DNA from: Lunularia cruciata
Taxonomy: Eukaryota; Streptophyta; Marchantiopsida; Lunulariales; Lunulariaceae
Reading direction: 5' to 3'
NCBI GenBank assembly: GCA_948567375.1
Contig: OX419758.1
Span: 57,789,001 to 57,853,000 of the forward strand
DNA: 64,000 nucleotides
Positions 22,255 through 33,420 of the stretch are shown in pieces (position 1 is the first letter of the stretch; each line of letters begins with the position of its first letter). The translations under genes and the position numbers were made by a program. The notes beneath the pieces were generated by a model. It searched no databases and was not told the origin of the DNA. It saw nothing but the letters and a program-made list of their open reading frames with translations.

Positions 22255-23385
22255 CTAAACCTCTGCCACCAAGTTGTTTGTCATTGGCATGCGGATGAAT
22301 GAATCTGCAAGTTGCTTTTTACCTTCAACGTAGGTGATTGTCATGTTGAAGCGTTGTCGCCACCTTGCCCATCGAATCTGGCGACGAGATAAATCCTTCT
22401 GCGTCTTGAGGTAGACTAGAGGTTTGTGGTCTGTCTCTACCACAAATGCCTTTTTGCCCAGATAGTGCTTCCAATGCTTGGTTGCCAAGACAATGGTCAA
22501 CTCTTCTCGTTTTGTGGTGTGGTAGTTACGCTCTGCCGGTAACAAATTTGGAGAGAAATATGCAATGGGATGCCATTTGTCATGCCACTCTTGTTGTAGG
22601 ACTGCTCTGATTGCTACGCTTGATGCATTTGTAGCCAACTTGATTGGACGTTTTGGGTCATACCACTTCAAGATTGGTGCATGTAGCAAGGCGGCTTTCA
22701 ATTCTTGAAAGGCCAACTCTTGTGTAGTTCTCCATGTCCACTTCTTCCCCTTGCCAAGCAGTGCTGTTAAAGGCTGTGCAACCTTGGAGAAGTCCTTGAC
22801 AAATCGATAATAGAATCCCGTCAAACCTAAGAAGCTCTTGAGTTGAGTCTGATCTTCTAGGGCACTCCATTTTTGAATGACCTTTATTTTATCTGTCAAT
22901 ACTTGAATACCCTCTACACTTACTCTATGCCCCATCCCCTTGCCAAGCAGTGCTATTAAAGGCTGTGCAACCTTGGAGAAGTCCTTGACAAATCAACAAT
23001 AGAATCCCGTCAAACCCAAGAAGCTCTTGAGTTGAGTCTGATCTTCTAGGGCACTCCATTTTTGAATGACCTTTATTTTATCTGTCAATACTTGAATACC
23101 CTCTACACTTACTCTATGCCCCAATTAGTCTACTTCAGACTTGCAAAACTCACACTTTGAGATTTTGGCATGCAATTGATTTTGTCTTAGAATCTGGAAG
23201 ACTTATCATAGATGTTGTTTGTGTTCTGTCAGCGTGCTACTGTATACTAAGATGTCATCCAGGAAGACAATGATAGACTTATCCAAATATGGACAAATAA
23301 TGTCATTCATTGGACTCATGAAAGTGGCAGGTACATTGGTGAGACCAAAAGGCATCACGAGATACTCAAAGTGGCCATACTTGGT
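22255..23385 (-). pseudogene. G3 RT connection and RNase H, with duplication
   Basis: RNase H at 22255-22700 (LATNASSVAIRAVL where the usual TDAS Asp is Asn; ETDHKPLVYLKTQKDLSR). The RT active site FLDD is at 23254-23265. Between them the connection segment is present twice in tandem (22747-22935 and 22936-23124, 189 bp, 63 codons). Confidence 0.9.
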
Positions 23386-24069
23386 TCAAAAGGCAATCTT
23401 GTACACATCCTCCTCTGCAATTCGGATTTGATTGTAACCGCTCCGCAAATCTAGTTTGGTGAAGTATCTTGCTCCATTGAGTTGATTGAATAGATCATCC
23501 ACACGAGGTAAGGGGTATTTGTTCTTCACTATTTGTTCTTCACTATTCACTAGTTGATTGAGACCCCGATAGTCAATGCACATGCACATTGTACTGTCTT
23601 TCTTCTTCACAAACAAGACCAGAGCCCCATATGGTGATACACTGGGTTGGATGAACCCTTTATGCAGCATATCCTCAATTTGATTCTTGCACTCCTCCAA
23701 CTCATGAGGTGATAGGTGATATAGGGCCTTACAAGGAGGTGTCTTCTCCGAGAATGTCTCAATTTTATGATCTACTCTCTTTTTTGGTAGTAATCTTGAA
23801 GGTAGATCATCAAGAAAGATATCTTGAAACTCATTTACGATATCCTTCAATTTCTCAGGAATTTGTCCCTCAAGTTGTGCACTCTGGACTTCTCTTATTA
23901 GACCCATGAAACACCTATCAGTCTTACAGATAGTTGTTGTCCCTATGACATAGAGAGGCAATTCTTGCCTATGTGGTTTTTCTTTAACCCCAATGATCAA
24001 CCATTGGTGGGTTCTCACTACTTTTTTCCTCCAATCTACCATAGGGTTGTAATGCTCCATCCATGGCAT
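23386..24069 (-). pseudogene. G3 protease-RT linker and RT fingers
   Basis: Open for 227 codons: the linker ([16 protein letters not shown]), then RT with [42 protein letters not shown] and [11 protein letters not shown] 14-bp tandem repeat near 23518-23545 adds residues between DYRGLN and KNKYPL, a place where related elements have none. Confidence 0.9.
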
Positions 24070-24448
24070 ACCTTAGATTGCATCATAACAAGCTAATTGT
24101 ATCACTCGCCACTCAATTGCTTCTTGATATTTTCATACAGAGAGTGTTACCCACTTGGGTAATGATTCAATCCTCTCTATTTGTCCGTTACGTATCTCTA
24201 CTTCTTCACTCTCATTTCTCTCTAGATCCATTCCCAATCTTATTGCAATAGAGCAAGACAGGAAATTCTCTGTGGCTCTTGGATCTATTAACACTCTCAC
24301 TTAATTGCCTTCTAGGACCCCATTGACTACAATCAATTGTGAGGTTGCCTTTTTGTACCTTTGTGCACTTGTCTTCTTCTTGCTCTTGTTTTTTTGCTTC
24401 CTTATTGAGCCAATAAGGCCGCAAGGTATATTTATTGGCGATCTTCAT
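24070..24448 (-). pseudogene. G3 protease
   Basis: The segment reading VLIDPRATENFLS near 24260-24310 corresponds to the D-S/T-G-A-T-x-N-F active site of gypsy proteases; the Ser/Thr and Gly are changed. Stops and a frameshift separate it from the RT frame. Confidence 0.7.
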
Positions 24449-24477
24449 TTTCCAAAGTGATTTCCACCTCCTCCTCT

Positions 24478-25400
24478 TCAGTGCATCTCTCCATGTTGTT
24501 CAAAGATTTCTTGTATGAAGGTCAAGGGCCTCTGGGAAGTCGAGCACAATAGTTGGTAGACATATGCCCAATACGACCACAATTGTAACAACGGTGTTGT
24601 TCTCCTTGAGTTCCTTCTCCTTGTGGGACTCCATCTCTCTATTCTTCTACCCATCCCCGTTCTCCTTGAGGCGGTTGTGCTCCTTGGTCTTGAAACCAAA
24701 GGTTGCCCAGTTCCATAGATACTAGTCCACCCATGGGTGGCATTTTTGCCCAATAATGTTGAGGTGGAACTACTCCTTCACCTCCACCTAATGCTTCTGT
24801 TATTCTTTACGCACAAGCAATGGCTTCAAATATCATGCAAGGATTTTGTACCATGACTTCTTGGCAAATCCACTCCTTCAACCCTTGTTTGAAATTGTCA
24901 AGAGCCTCTGCTAGAATCATGTTGGTTATTGCGACTTGTAGATCCAGAAATGCCTCCACATACTCTTGTATGTTATTCCTCTGTTCCAATCCCCATAGTC
25001 GGATCCGGGCCATCTGCACAAAATCCACCGATTGGAAATTCTTCAACAATCCTTATTGGATTGTTGTCCATGTGACCTCCCTTCTCTTGGCCAACATGGA
25101 TCGTTCCCAAGTATCGTACCATGTGAGGGCTTTATCGATCAAGTACCCACATGCAAACATACCTGCAGCATGTTCGGTGATCTTTGTTAAGAACAACCAA
25201 AAATATTGATTCATTCTCGAGATCCAGTTCTCCACTACTCCCATTGTATGCTGCCCCTTGTAAGGCTGAATGTTGCAGGTCTTCTTCATCCCGAGTAGTA
25301 ATGTGGCTTCATCATTGATAGGGTTTGTAGGCACGGGTGCCTCTCCAAGTACTTTAGTCGTAGGTATTGGATTTTGAGATGGCTCTTCTTCTTGCATTGC
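24478..25400 (-). pseudogene. G3 gag
   Basis: Capsid-like frames at 25053-25397 (YKGQHTMGVVENWISRMNQYF) and 24807-25049 (QRNNIQEYVEAFLDLQ). A zinc knuckle lies near 24560-24600, CYNCGRIGHMSTNYC, with five rather than four residues between His and the last Cys. Stops separate the frames. Confidence 0.85.
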
Positions 25401-26104
25401 TTGATCACTCCTGAGGGTCTACACTTGACTTTGTAACGCCTCCATTGTCATCTTTATCTCTCAAAATTCATTCAACATCCCTTGCATTCCTTGCACTAAC
25501 TCCTGCAATTGTGGATCAATGGTTCCTGTTACACTTCATTGCTATACCCTAAACTTCAATAGAGAGTTAATATGATCACTCTGGAGGGCGCACAAACTAT
25601 TGGAACTATGTTTGGGACCTCAGAAGCTACTACTCGTTGGCAATATTCCTCACCAAAATTCCTGACCACAAAATCCCTAAACATCACTTTTGGTCTCACT
25701 ACATAATGAATTTCTACTTGAGTGTTAAAAGGGAAAGGATTTGGGACATTCAAATCCATCCCAACAAAATGTAAATTGTCAAATCCCACTCTCTATTGTA
25801 AATCACTACAGGAAAAATCACTAGGTTTGGCAAATTCATTATTGTATCCATGAACTCTGCTCCAAAGTGAAAAAACCAAATACACTCTTACTTGCTTGCA
25901 CTAAATGTACATAATCTTGATGTTGAATGGATTCAAGAATGGAAAGTGAGGCACTAAATATTGTCCTCCCGGAGCATCCATTCTATCCTCCTAATCTACC
26001 AATTACACCAGAATGTCTCTCCTCAAAATTACTCTGTCTCAGTAGCCCATGTCCTTCCAAGAGGGGTGATATGCTCTCTTGGACAACACCAGCTCTGATA
26101 CCAT
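25401..26104 (-). promoter_or_regulatory. G3 leader and primer binding site
   Basis: Untranslated leader. At 26092-26103 the minus strand reads TGGTATCAGAGC, an exact match to the initiator-Met tRNA primer complement, one base from the LTR edge. A 77-codon minus-strand frame at 25556-25789 is unassigned; a similar stretch occurs at 52600-52803 in G9, so it may be a conserved leader or gag start. Confidence 0.8.
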
Positions 26105-26862
26105 TTTAATACTCTGAGGAAAGGAGACCTGAAGAGAAACACACCATGAGAAACACACAATGTCACACTCAAACTCCGATGCCCCAAAGGAGCACCTTCT
26201 CTTTATTATATAGACAAAGCGGATCTCCTCCAATGAAGCTCCACCATAGGATTAGGTACATAGATAGCTGACATGTCAGCAAGCTCCACCCTTGGATTAC
26301 TTACTTGGATGGGTGACATGTTGGTCCTCGTCCTGTCTGGTTGGTCAAACAAGCTTTGACCAAAGGGAATCTTTTAGGGAATCTTCTTGTATGAATCTCA
26401 GAATCACGTGGGTGAGGTACCATTGGAAAACTCTCAACAAGACAAAGCAAGCGGGAGAGAAGGCCAGCCTTTCTTCAGTTTGGGGGAGGGGCATCGGCAC
26501 ATTTTCAAGGCCTAATTCATCCGTTTAGGCCTCCAAAATTGCCTTCAAAGATTTTAGGCATATTTTGGTTCCAACTCTATTAGTAGAAATCCCCTTTTGG
26601 TGATACCTCTTTCTAATCTATTCAGTCCATCTTGTGTAACCTCCTTCCAGATGTTACCAACCTAATTCTCACCTTCAAATCATGTGTCTAGCTATTGGTT
26701 CCAAGGTTTCCAAATCTATTTTGGTTTTCTGCCCTGTTGGTAGAAGTACACTTTTGGTGATACTTCTATCTGATCTATTTTGACCATCATGTATAACATC
26801 ATTCCAGATGTTACCAAACCAAATTTCACATCTAGATCATATGGCTAGCTCTTGGTATTACA
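26105..26862 (-). repeat. G3 5' LTR
   Basis: 758 bp, partner of 20038-20794 with scattered substitutions. Its inner edge has decayed (TTTAATAC for TGTAATAC). Confidence 0.95.
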
Positions 26863-27653
26863 AGAACCTACACTTCCCAAGATGTAATTTGAGTCCATGA
26901 GATCTCAACCTCTCAAACACCTCCAACAATTGTCTTTCATGCCCCTTCCAAATAGTGCTATAGACCAAAATGTCATCAATATAGCACCAAGCAAAATACA
27001 ATCCGTTAAAGATCTTATCCATAACCCTCTGGAACTTGGTAGGAGCATTCTTTAATCCAACCGATAAGAACCTCTATTGATATTAACACATCCTTGCCGT
27101 ATCAATAGCCCAAAGTACTAGCTTGACTTATCCTCCTCTTTGATTGGAAATCAACAATATCTTGCTCAAAGATCCAAAGTACTGAAGACCTTGGCATGCC
27201 CAATTGCATCAAAGATCTCCTCCGGTGTAGGCTTGGTATATCGATCAACCCTAGTCTATTAGTTGATAGGACAATAATCTCCACACATCTACCTATTTGT
27301 GTAGTTGCCACTTATAACCTTCTTGGTTGGTATCATTGTAGTTGATACATACTCTCCATGTGAAATCTCCACCAAATGTCAACCTCACCCTCTCTACTCT
27401 GACTTTGAATCAATATCCTCTCTATATCACTATATTGATAAGGACATCAAAAACTTGTATCGCATGTCATCTCAATTTGAACACCAGGTCCTTTTAGAGC
27501 ACCCAAGTCCTTCATACCAAAGGCCAAACAACTTATGTAGCTCCTCAAGAACCTCCAAACTCTTTGTCTTTTTCCTCTTATGAGCTTGGGTCCAAGATTT
27601 GGCTCCCAAGTATCCTTTGTAATTGATGTAGGAGAAGACGTAATGACAAGCTG
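26863..27653 (-). pseudogene. G7 reverse transcriptase, main part
   Basis: Minus-strand RT with the active site YIDD at 26972-26983 followed by ILVYS and KLHLGKC. The upstream fingers are badly broken. The last readable segment (27447-27653) is the linker into which the E element at 27654 is inserted. The RT resumes on the other side of G3 at 20037. Confidence 0.8.
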
Positions 27654-28450
27654 TGTGACAACCCGGCAAATATCACTTTTGCGGTAATCAGGTAAGTAAA
27701 GTTTGTTCCCACAGAGATACGAGTCAGAAATGTCCAAATACGAAGCAAAGTAACAATGTAGTTCTTCTTGAGTTCTTCTTTAGTCTCTCAAGTAGAAACC
27801 ACACCCAGAAGAGAGTAACAAGCACTGACTCGCAGTCACAAATTCACACTCCTTAATCACAACTCCATCAAATCTTTCCAAACAATCTTGATTGTGATGA
27901 TTCAGGCTCTCCCGAAAACGGCACTTCACTGCAAAACGACTTTGCCTCAGCATTGTGTTCTACCCCTCCACTGAAGGCACAACTTCCTTGATCAAAATTG
28001 CTTCACATCAACCTTGCACTGCACTCACAAATGCAACAAATACTACCAACACTACAATTCCTCTCAGATCTATCAAGGCATTGCTTTGATTGCACTTCAC
28101 TCAGGATCAAACACATAGAATGAAGATCAAGGTTGTGGAATCCAACATCCAACAAGCACACTGACTTGCACTTCAAATTTCTCCAAACACTTACAAACAC
28201 CATTGTGAAATTGAGCACTGCTTCACAACACTTCGCTTTATCTATTCCCAAAAATAATGAGCACTGAACAACAATTTCTTGCGAATGCTACTCTTAAGTA
28301 GTGAACAATCGATAGTTCTAACAACTATACCGTTCTACCACAACTGTTCTAACCTGTAGATCCGAAACGACAATGCACCTCTTCATATCTGCCTCTTCAA
28401 ATCTCAAATCGGTTACTAATCCAATCCGATGTCTACTTCTTCCTCGGCTT

Positions 28451-30982
28451 TCAAACCCAACCCGAAGTAATCTTACTTCCTACCACATTTTCCTCGGGTT
28501 TCACAACTCCTACATCTTCTACCAGATCCAGCAATTCTCTTTCCTGATCTGAAATTGCACAAGTGGGTAGTCTATCTAACTCTTCATTTTTTGACCCACT
28601 CTTCTCTAATGTCTCTGAGTGCAACTCCAAAGACATTTGGATTCCTATGTTATCTACTTTGGGTTTTGCCTTAACATCCTGCCAAAGCTTTTCTAGCTCT
28701 ATTCTCACTAAGTCTAATCTAATTGAGATGTTATCCTCTACATCTAAAATCTTTCTGTCTACACAAGTTCTAAAACTAATTAACAAGGCATTCAAATCAG
28801 TATCTTTCGCTTGTCTTCACCTCGTCTCCTGCACCAACAACTTCAACTCGTGCAGTCGCGCTTCTTCAATTCGAACATTGGCTTCTGTACTTAACATTGA
28901 GTTTACTCTAAGGACTATTTCCTTCAATAGCTCTAATCTTGTCTTTTGTTCTCGTTCCCGATCTGCAAGCCATTCCTCTCTGTACATCGCCAACTCTTCT
29001 TCAAACTCGGCCTTCACCGCTTCCTTCTCTTTCTCCTTCTGGATGATTTTCTGATTACGAAGTAATTCACGTAATCTCTCTTCTTCTCTATACCGCACAG
29101 ACAACTCTCTTTGCCAGAGTTGCTTCTTCTCCTCCATACTCTCCATCACTCGATCGAGCTTTTGATCCTTTGATGCTACCCTCGCCATAGCATGGATAAG
29201 CTCTACTCTTGAATCAGCAAACTGCTGCTTCAAGATTTTGAATTCAGCTACTTGTCTCTCCCTTGCGATGTCACTCTTCCTCGCAAGATCCTCTTGATAA
29301 CTCACTTCTCTCTACAGGTCTTCGATTACCTGACTTCTCTCTACTGCTTCCGCTTGTAGTACTTCTCTCTCCTCCTCACCTTGGGTTACACGCTTCTTCA
29401 ACTCCGAGTTCTCTTCTTCTAATCTTGATAAGACCTGCAAAACAGTCTTTACCTCTGGACAAGTAGACTGCATCTCCTTCTTCTTCTGTTCCAACTTCAC
29501 CAACAGCGGGCACACTACTTCTTGCAGGTAATCTACTCCATTACTGGCAACTTCTTCCTCCCTCGGAGTGGTCTCTCTTCTTTCTTTGTGTTCTCCCAAT
29601 ACTTGCCTTCTTCTTTGGAGTCTTTGTATCGGAATTGACGCCTCACTGCCCGAGCTTTCTTCTACCTCTTCCTTCACTCTACTCGGCCTCGCTTCACACT
29701 TTGCCTTACGTCTCAAGCGAACTCCTTGCTGTACTGCAATCTTCTTCTCCTCGAGCACCGATACTTCGTCTTCCAGCGCCGCATTGTCTTCGGCTTCTAC
29801 TTTGGCTTGCATTTCTTCTTTGTATTCTTCAGCCGCTGGTGCCGAGGTCATTTCTCCACCATCTTCACTGTCACTACTAGTATCTCCACTCTGCAGTGTT
29901 AGCTCAGGTTCCTCCTCACATTCCAAGTCCTCTGTCTTGAGCTTGGCTTCGCCTTTTGAGTCTTCATCTTCTGACTCAATCACCACCATTCCTCACCTCG
30001 GGTTATTTTTCTGCATCTTCCGGGGTTTCTTGTTTTCTTCGGCTTTTGCTTGCCGAGTTCTCTTCTTTGTCAGGGTACTTACAACGACCTCCACGTTTTT
30101 CCTTGTCTTCGCATAGTAGTCGTCCATGCTCCGGATTTGGAGAATGTATTGCTACTCCTCTGCATCGACTTCTCTTCTCAAGTCAGGATGGAAATGAGAC
30201 ACCATCCTATTGCGCTCCGCCAAATTGAGCAAATTCAACCCGAGGTAGAAATGTGCTGCAAATGGTACGATGTAGTGTGGAGGCGACTTGTCCCGCAGAT
30301 TCCACACCATCTGCCTCGTTCTCCCATGAAAACACCTTGCCCAGTTGATCGGTTCTCCTGCAAATAACTTGTGAAAGAACACCGCTTGGTGTTTCATCAC
30401 ATAAGTGGTTCTCTCCGGCTTCAGGATGGCCATTAGTGCACTCACAATTCCTCTCCTCACAGGGTCTTTGTAGCTCTCAACTTTGTACCTATTCTTTGTT
30501 CTCTTTGACGAGAAGGCATCTCTCACCTCCTGCGTTTCTTGGGCTATCTCTCCTTTCCCCAAGAATGTGGCTCCCTGCTCTGAACCTGCCTCCTTCCCGA
30601 GTACGAGTCTCCAATCCGACTCTATCCAGCAAGCCGGATTTCCTCTCTTCCCTTCTTCCTCGGGACCATCAAGACATTTGCTCTCGATGATTTCTGTCAT
30701 GAATCCTGGAAAACTTACGTTCCAGTTCCATGCCAGAAAAGTGATCCGAAGTCGGCTCAAGACTTCGATCCTTGCTACTACATCTAACCTCCGAATTGCA
30801 TGATTTCTCACTACAAATTTGGAGTTCTTCTTCCCTCCTCCCATCTCTTCTGCTTTCTTACTATCTCTTGATTTCTCTCTCGCAACTTCTCCCTTGTGCA
30901 CTAACACGAGTCCAACTCTATTTTCCTTTCCCCAATCACCTACAAGATGACTCCTCAACGGCAAAGGAAAATTGCTCGACAT
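28451..30982 (-). pseudogene. E-family long coiled-coil protein
   Basis: One minus-strand frame of about 840 codons from ATG at 30980-30982 (or 30842-30844) to 28451, interrupted by four in-frame stops: TAG 30152-30154, TGA 29993-29995, TAG 29312-29314, TGA 28817-28819. N-terminal third: a globular region with HQAVFFHKLFAGEPINWARCF and FAAHFYLGLNLL, also present in the copy at 56796-57065. Middle: very acidic. C-terminal half: long Glu/Lys/Arg-rich coiled coil. No catalytic motif is visible. It resembles proteins often annotated 'putative plant transposon protein', but this is only a likeness. Function unknown. Confidence 0.65.
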
Positions 30983-31001
30983 TTTGTCGTTGCAGTTTTG
31001 A

Positions 31002-31010
31002 TTTTTATAG
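31002..31010 (-). promoter_or_regulatory. TATA box of the E element
   Basis: Minus strand CTATAAAAA. It lies about 20 bases before the first ATG (30982) and about 160 before the second (30844), so transcription starting from it would favour the second ATG. Confidence 0.45.
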
Positions 31011-31401
31011 AGTTGCACTTCTTCATCTTCCGTCACTTCAAGTTTCTACCAAGAAATCACACCTCCAGCATGCACCTGTCACTGTCAATCAACCTTCGCG
31101 CGTATGAGCCGTCAATTTTGAAACGGCCCCTTCTTGAATTTCTTGCCCCGACGAAAGGTTGTTAGACTATCTTCGCCTTGGGTTGAGCTCCTCCCGATCC
31201 AAAGACAAGTTACTTTGTATTATATGCTGACACGGCATTTCTGAGTACTTTGCCTTATGACCCGAAGTCACTTTACTTCGGGTTTCATCCCGACGACAAT
31301 TTTCTTCGCCTTCTTTGGCCATACAGGCACAATCCGACTTCTTTATACACTTCTTCTCCTTTATTTTGAAAAAAAACAAAAAATGTGTGCACCACAAGCT
31401 G

Positions 31402-33420
31402 CTACACTGGGCCCTTGGGAGAAGTAGTGTCATGCCCCCCGACCACTAGAGGTCCCAACCTTTATGTGAAAAAATCCCTCCACTCTGGCTGCAAGCTCCT
31501 CATGTCCTCTACCAGCATCCCAAGTAGACCAAGGGTGTAATCCAAGTAGCTCACACTCACCTGGATGGACTCCAACTAGACCACTCTCCCTAGTAGCTAT
31601 TGGTTGTATCTCAAGAACACCATGTCCACTCACTCCATTGGCCCTAACATGTGCTTCAATTGTCTCGATAGACACAGAGCTCACAAGTGTTAGACAGGTG
31701 ATGCCTATCAAGTGCATCCTACGCTACTCTGCCAAGCCAAGGCTCACAATCTAGGTCAAAAAATTTAGGTCCATATCCTAACCTAACACCTGATGCCTGG
31801 ATGCCTCTGACACGGCTGGAATAGCAATAATACCGGTGCAAAAACCCATCACCCGCTCTCTCTCATTGGTGTTGGGATCCACCAATTATTGTAACTATGA
31901 ATCCCAAACAAGTTCAAGTCCTCTCTCTTGAAAAGCATGAGAGCTTGAGAAACTCATAAGTGTTGGAAAAGTGGCTTTGGGCTATCCAACTAGGTTCATT
32001 ATTACCATAGGTGACCTATCAGCCACTACCACCACTGAGACTGATGCCCTACATCCAAGATGTCATCAACAAGGATGTGGTCTAGTTGCTAGATCCCATC
32101 ATATACACACTATAAAACCTCTCTGAGTAAGAGGTTTGTCCACTAAAGATGAAGATGATGAGCCTATGATCCCACTCTAGCTACAGCTAACAATATAGCA
32201 AGTCCTATCCAAGAGTGAACTTGATGTTTACTCACCACCACTTGAGTGTGAGAATCACCCATCAAAGGAATGTTCTCCAAAAGGTAAGCTAGAGAAATAG
32301 ACTGATGGACCTGGAGATACTGAAGTATGCATACCATCTCCCCAAACACACCAAAATAGGCATCCTAAAGACCCAAACCTTGGTTAGCATGTGTATGTCC
32401 TTGACATGGCCATCCTACAATCACCAAGTAAATGGGACCATGTCTTTCCAAGTCTTGTGCCCCTAGCAAGGAAATGTTTGTTGGTAGGGTCTTTTAGTAA
32501 CCCTTGACTACTGATATTGATAATAACTTAGGATACCAATAAGCCAAGTGTGACACATGATGTAGAGAGACTCAATTAGCAGTCTCATCTCTCTCCACAT
32601 ACAAGTACCTCTATACTCGTATACCCACATGTAAGATCATAGCTAGTCCGGTGCTGATCCCACTAAACAACTCTAATAGACATACTCCCTCTATTGGATA
32701 CTGCCAAGCAATGAGTGTGGTATCTAATTGTGTCAAGGTAATCAACTCTAAAGGCTCATCCTCACACTCATCTCCTGGTGGTACAAAGGCTCCACTCCAA
32801 GCCTATTGTACCAACCAATTTGCATGTTGCTACAATGTTTCCTCTGAAATCCACAATGGAACATTCAAGGTGGATAGAACAATCCAACTTTTACTCCAAA
32901 TTCAAGTGATCTCCTCTGGTACTTGAGTATCCTCTACATAGGCATTCCCCTCCAATAAATCACCAGGCCAAGTAATTGTACCACTAAAAGCTGAAACTGA
33001 TATTGCCATGGTCCCGGACTATAGTGAGCTACGACCACCATTACTAAAGTGTACTGGTAGGTGACATACTCGTCTCTCACCTGACTGCCAACCTTGTCTA
33101 TTGGAGGTTGTCTCCTCCCAATAGTCAATACTGAAAGCCATGGGGTATAACACTACTCCTCCAACTAGCACATCATATGACTCAGCTATTGTTGTAATAC
33201 CTTGAGCTCTCACCACCAAGCTATCAATTGTGTGATCAGACTGAACTTTAAAAACAAGCTCCCCATGTGTGATGTACTATGTCAAACCACCACCTAGAGA
33301 TGTCTAGATCTAAAATGGACACTTTTTCACATTGGTCTTTTTTAACTCCAAACCAACAACTACAACCTTCCTCAACATAAAAGGTTGTGTACCAGAGTCA
33401 AGTAAGACCCTCTATGGTGT
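31402..33420 (-). pseudogene. G7 protease and linker
   Basis: Decayed minus-strand sequence on the far side of the E insertion. At 33391-33399 the codons GAC TCT GGT, in the context LLDSGTQPFML, give the aspartic protease active site. Downstream to 31402 there are short broken frames only; by position this is the protease end and the linker to RT. Confidence 0.6.

Larger units (their letters stand above)
20038..26862 (-). mobile_element. G3, chromovirus with both LTRs
   Basis: Complete in outline: two LTRs of 757 and 758 bp, primer site, polypurine tract and all gypsy domains including a chromodomain, on the minus strand. The 5-bp duplication AGAAC flanks both sides (20033-20037 and 26863-26867). 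It lies in the RT of G7. Coding regions hold stops, an in-frame tandem duplication in RT and an altered integrase active site, so it is inactive. Confidence 0.95.
27654..31396 (-). mobile_element. E element, complete copy (3,743 bp)
   Basis: In minus orientation it begins TGTGGTGCACACATTTTTTG and ends CGGGTTGTCACA. The 5-bp direct repeat AGCTG flanks both sides (27649-27653 and 31397-31401). I find no long direct or inverted terminal repeat. It holds a promoter-like TATA, one long coding frame and an about 800-bp noncoding tail. Other copies: 1-1393, 14794-15445, 56166-58071. It may be a solo LTR of unusual length that carries a gene, or a separate kind of element. Confidence 0.85.

Noticed and set aside
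28563-29054. 163-codon plus-strand frame
   Set aside because: Antisense shadow of the E coiled-coil region; the minus-strand frame is the one conserved with 1-570.
29568-30116. 182-codon plus-strand frame rich in Ser and Leu
   Set aside because: It is the antisense shadow of the acidic and coiled-coil part of the E protein (GAG/GAA read backwards gives CTC/TTC).
30152-30160. TAG CAA at the end of the E N-terminal frame as a tobamovirus-like readthrough signal
   Set aside because: Only TAG CAA fits; the next codon does not, and the related copy at 56796-57065 has a sense codon there.
27654-31396. E unit as a classical cut-and-paste DNA transposon
   Set aside because: Terminal inverted repeats are only about 4 bp (TGTG/CACA) and no transposase motif is seen. 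TG...CA ends with 5-bp duplications fit a retroviral-type integrase better.
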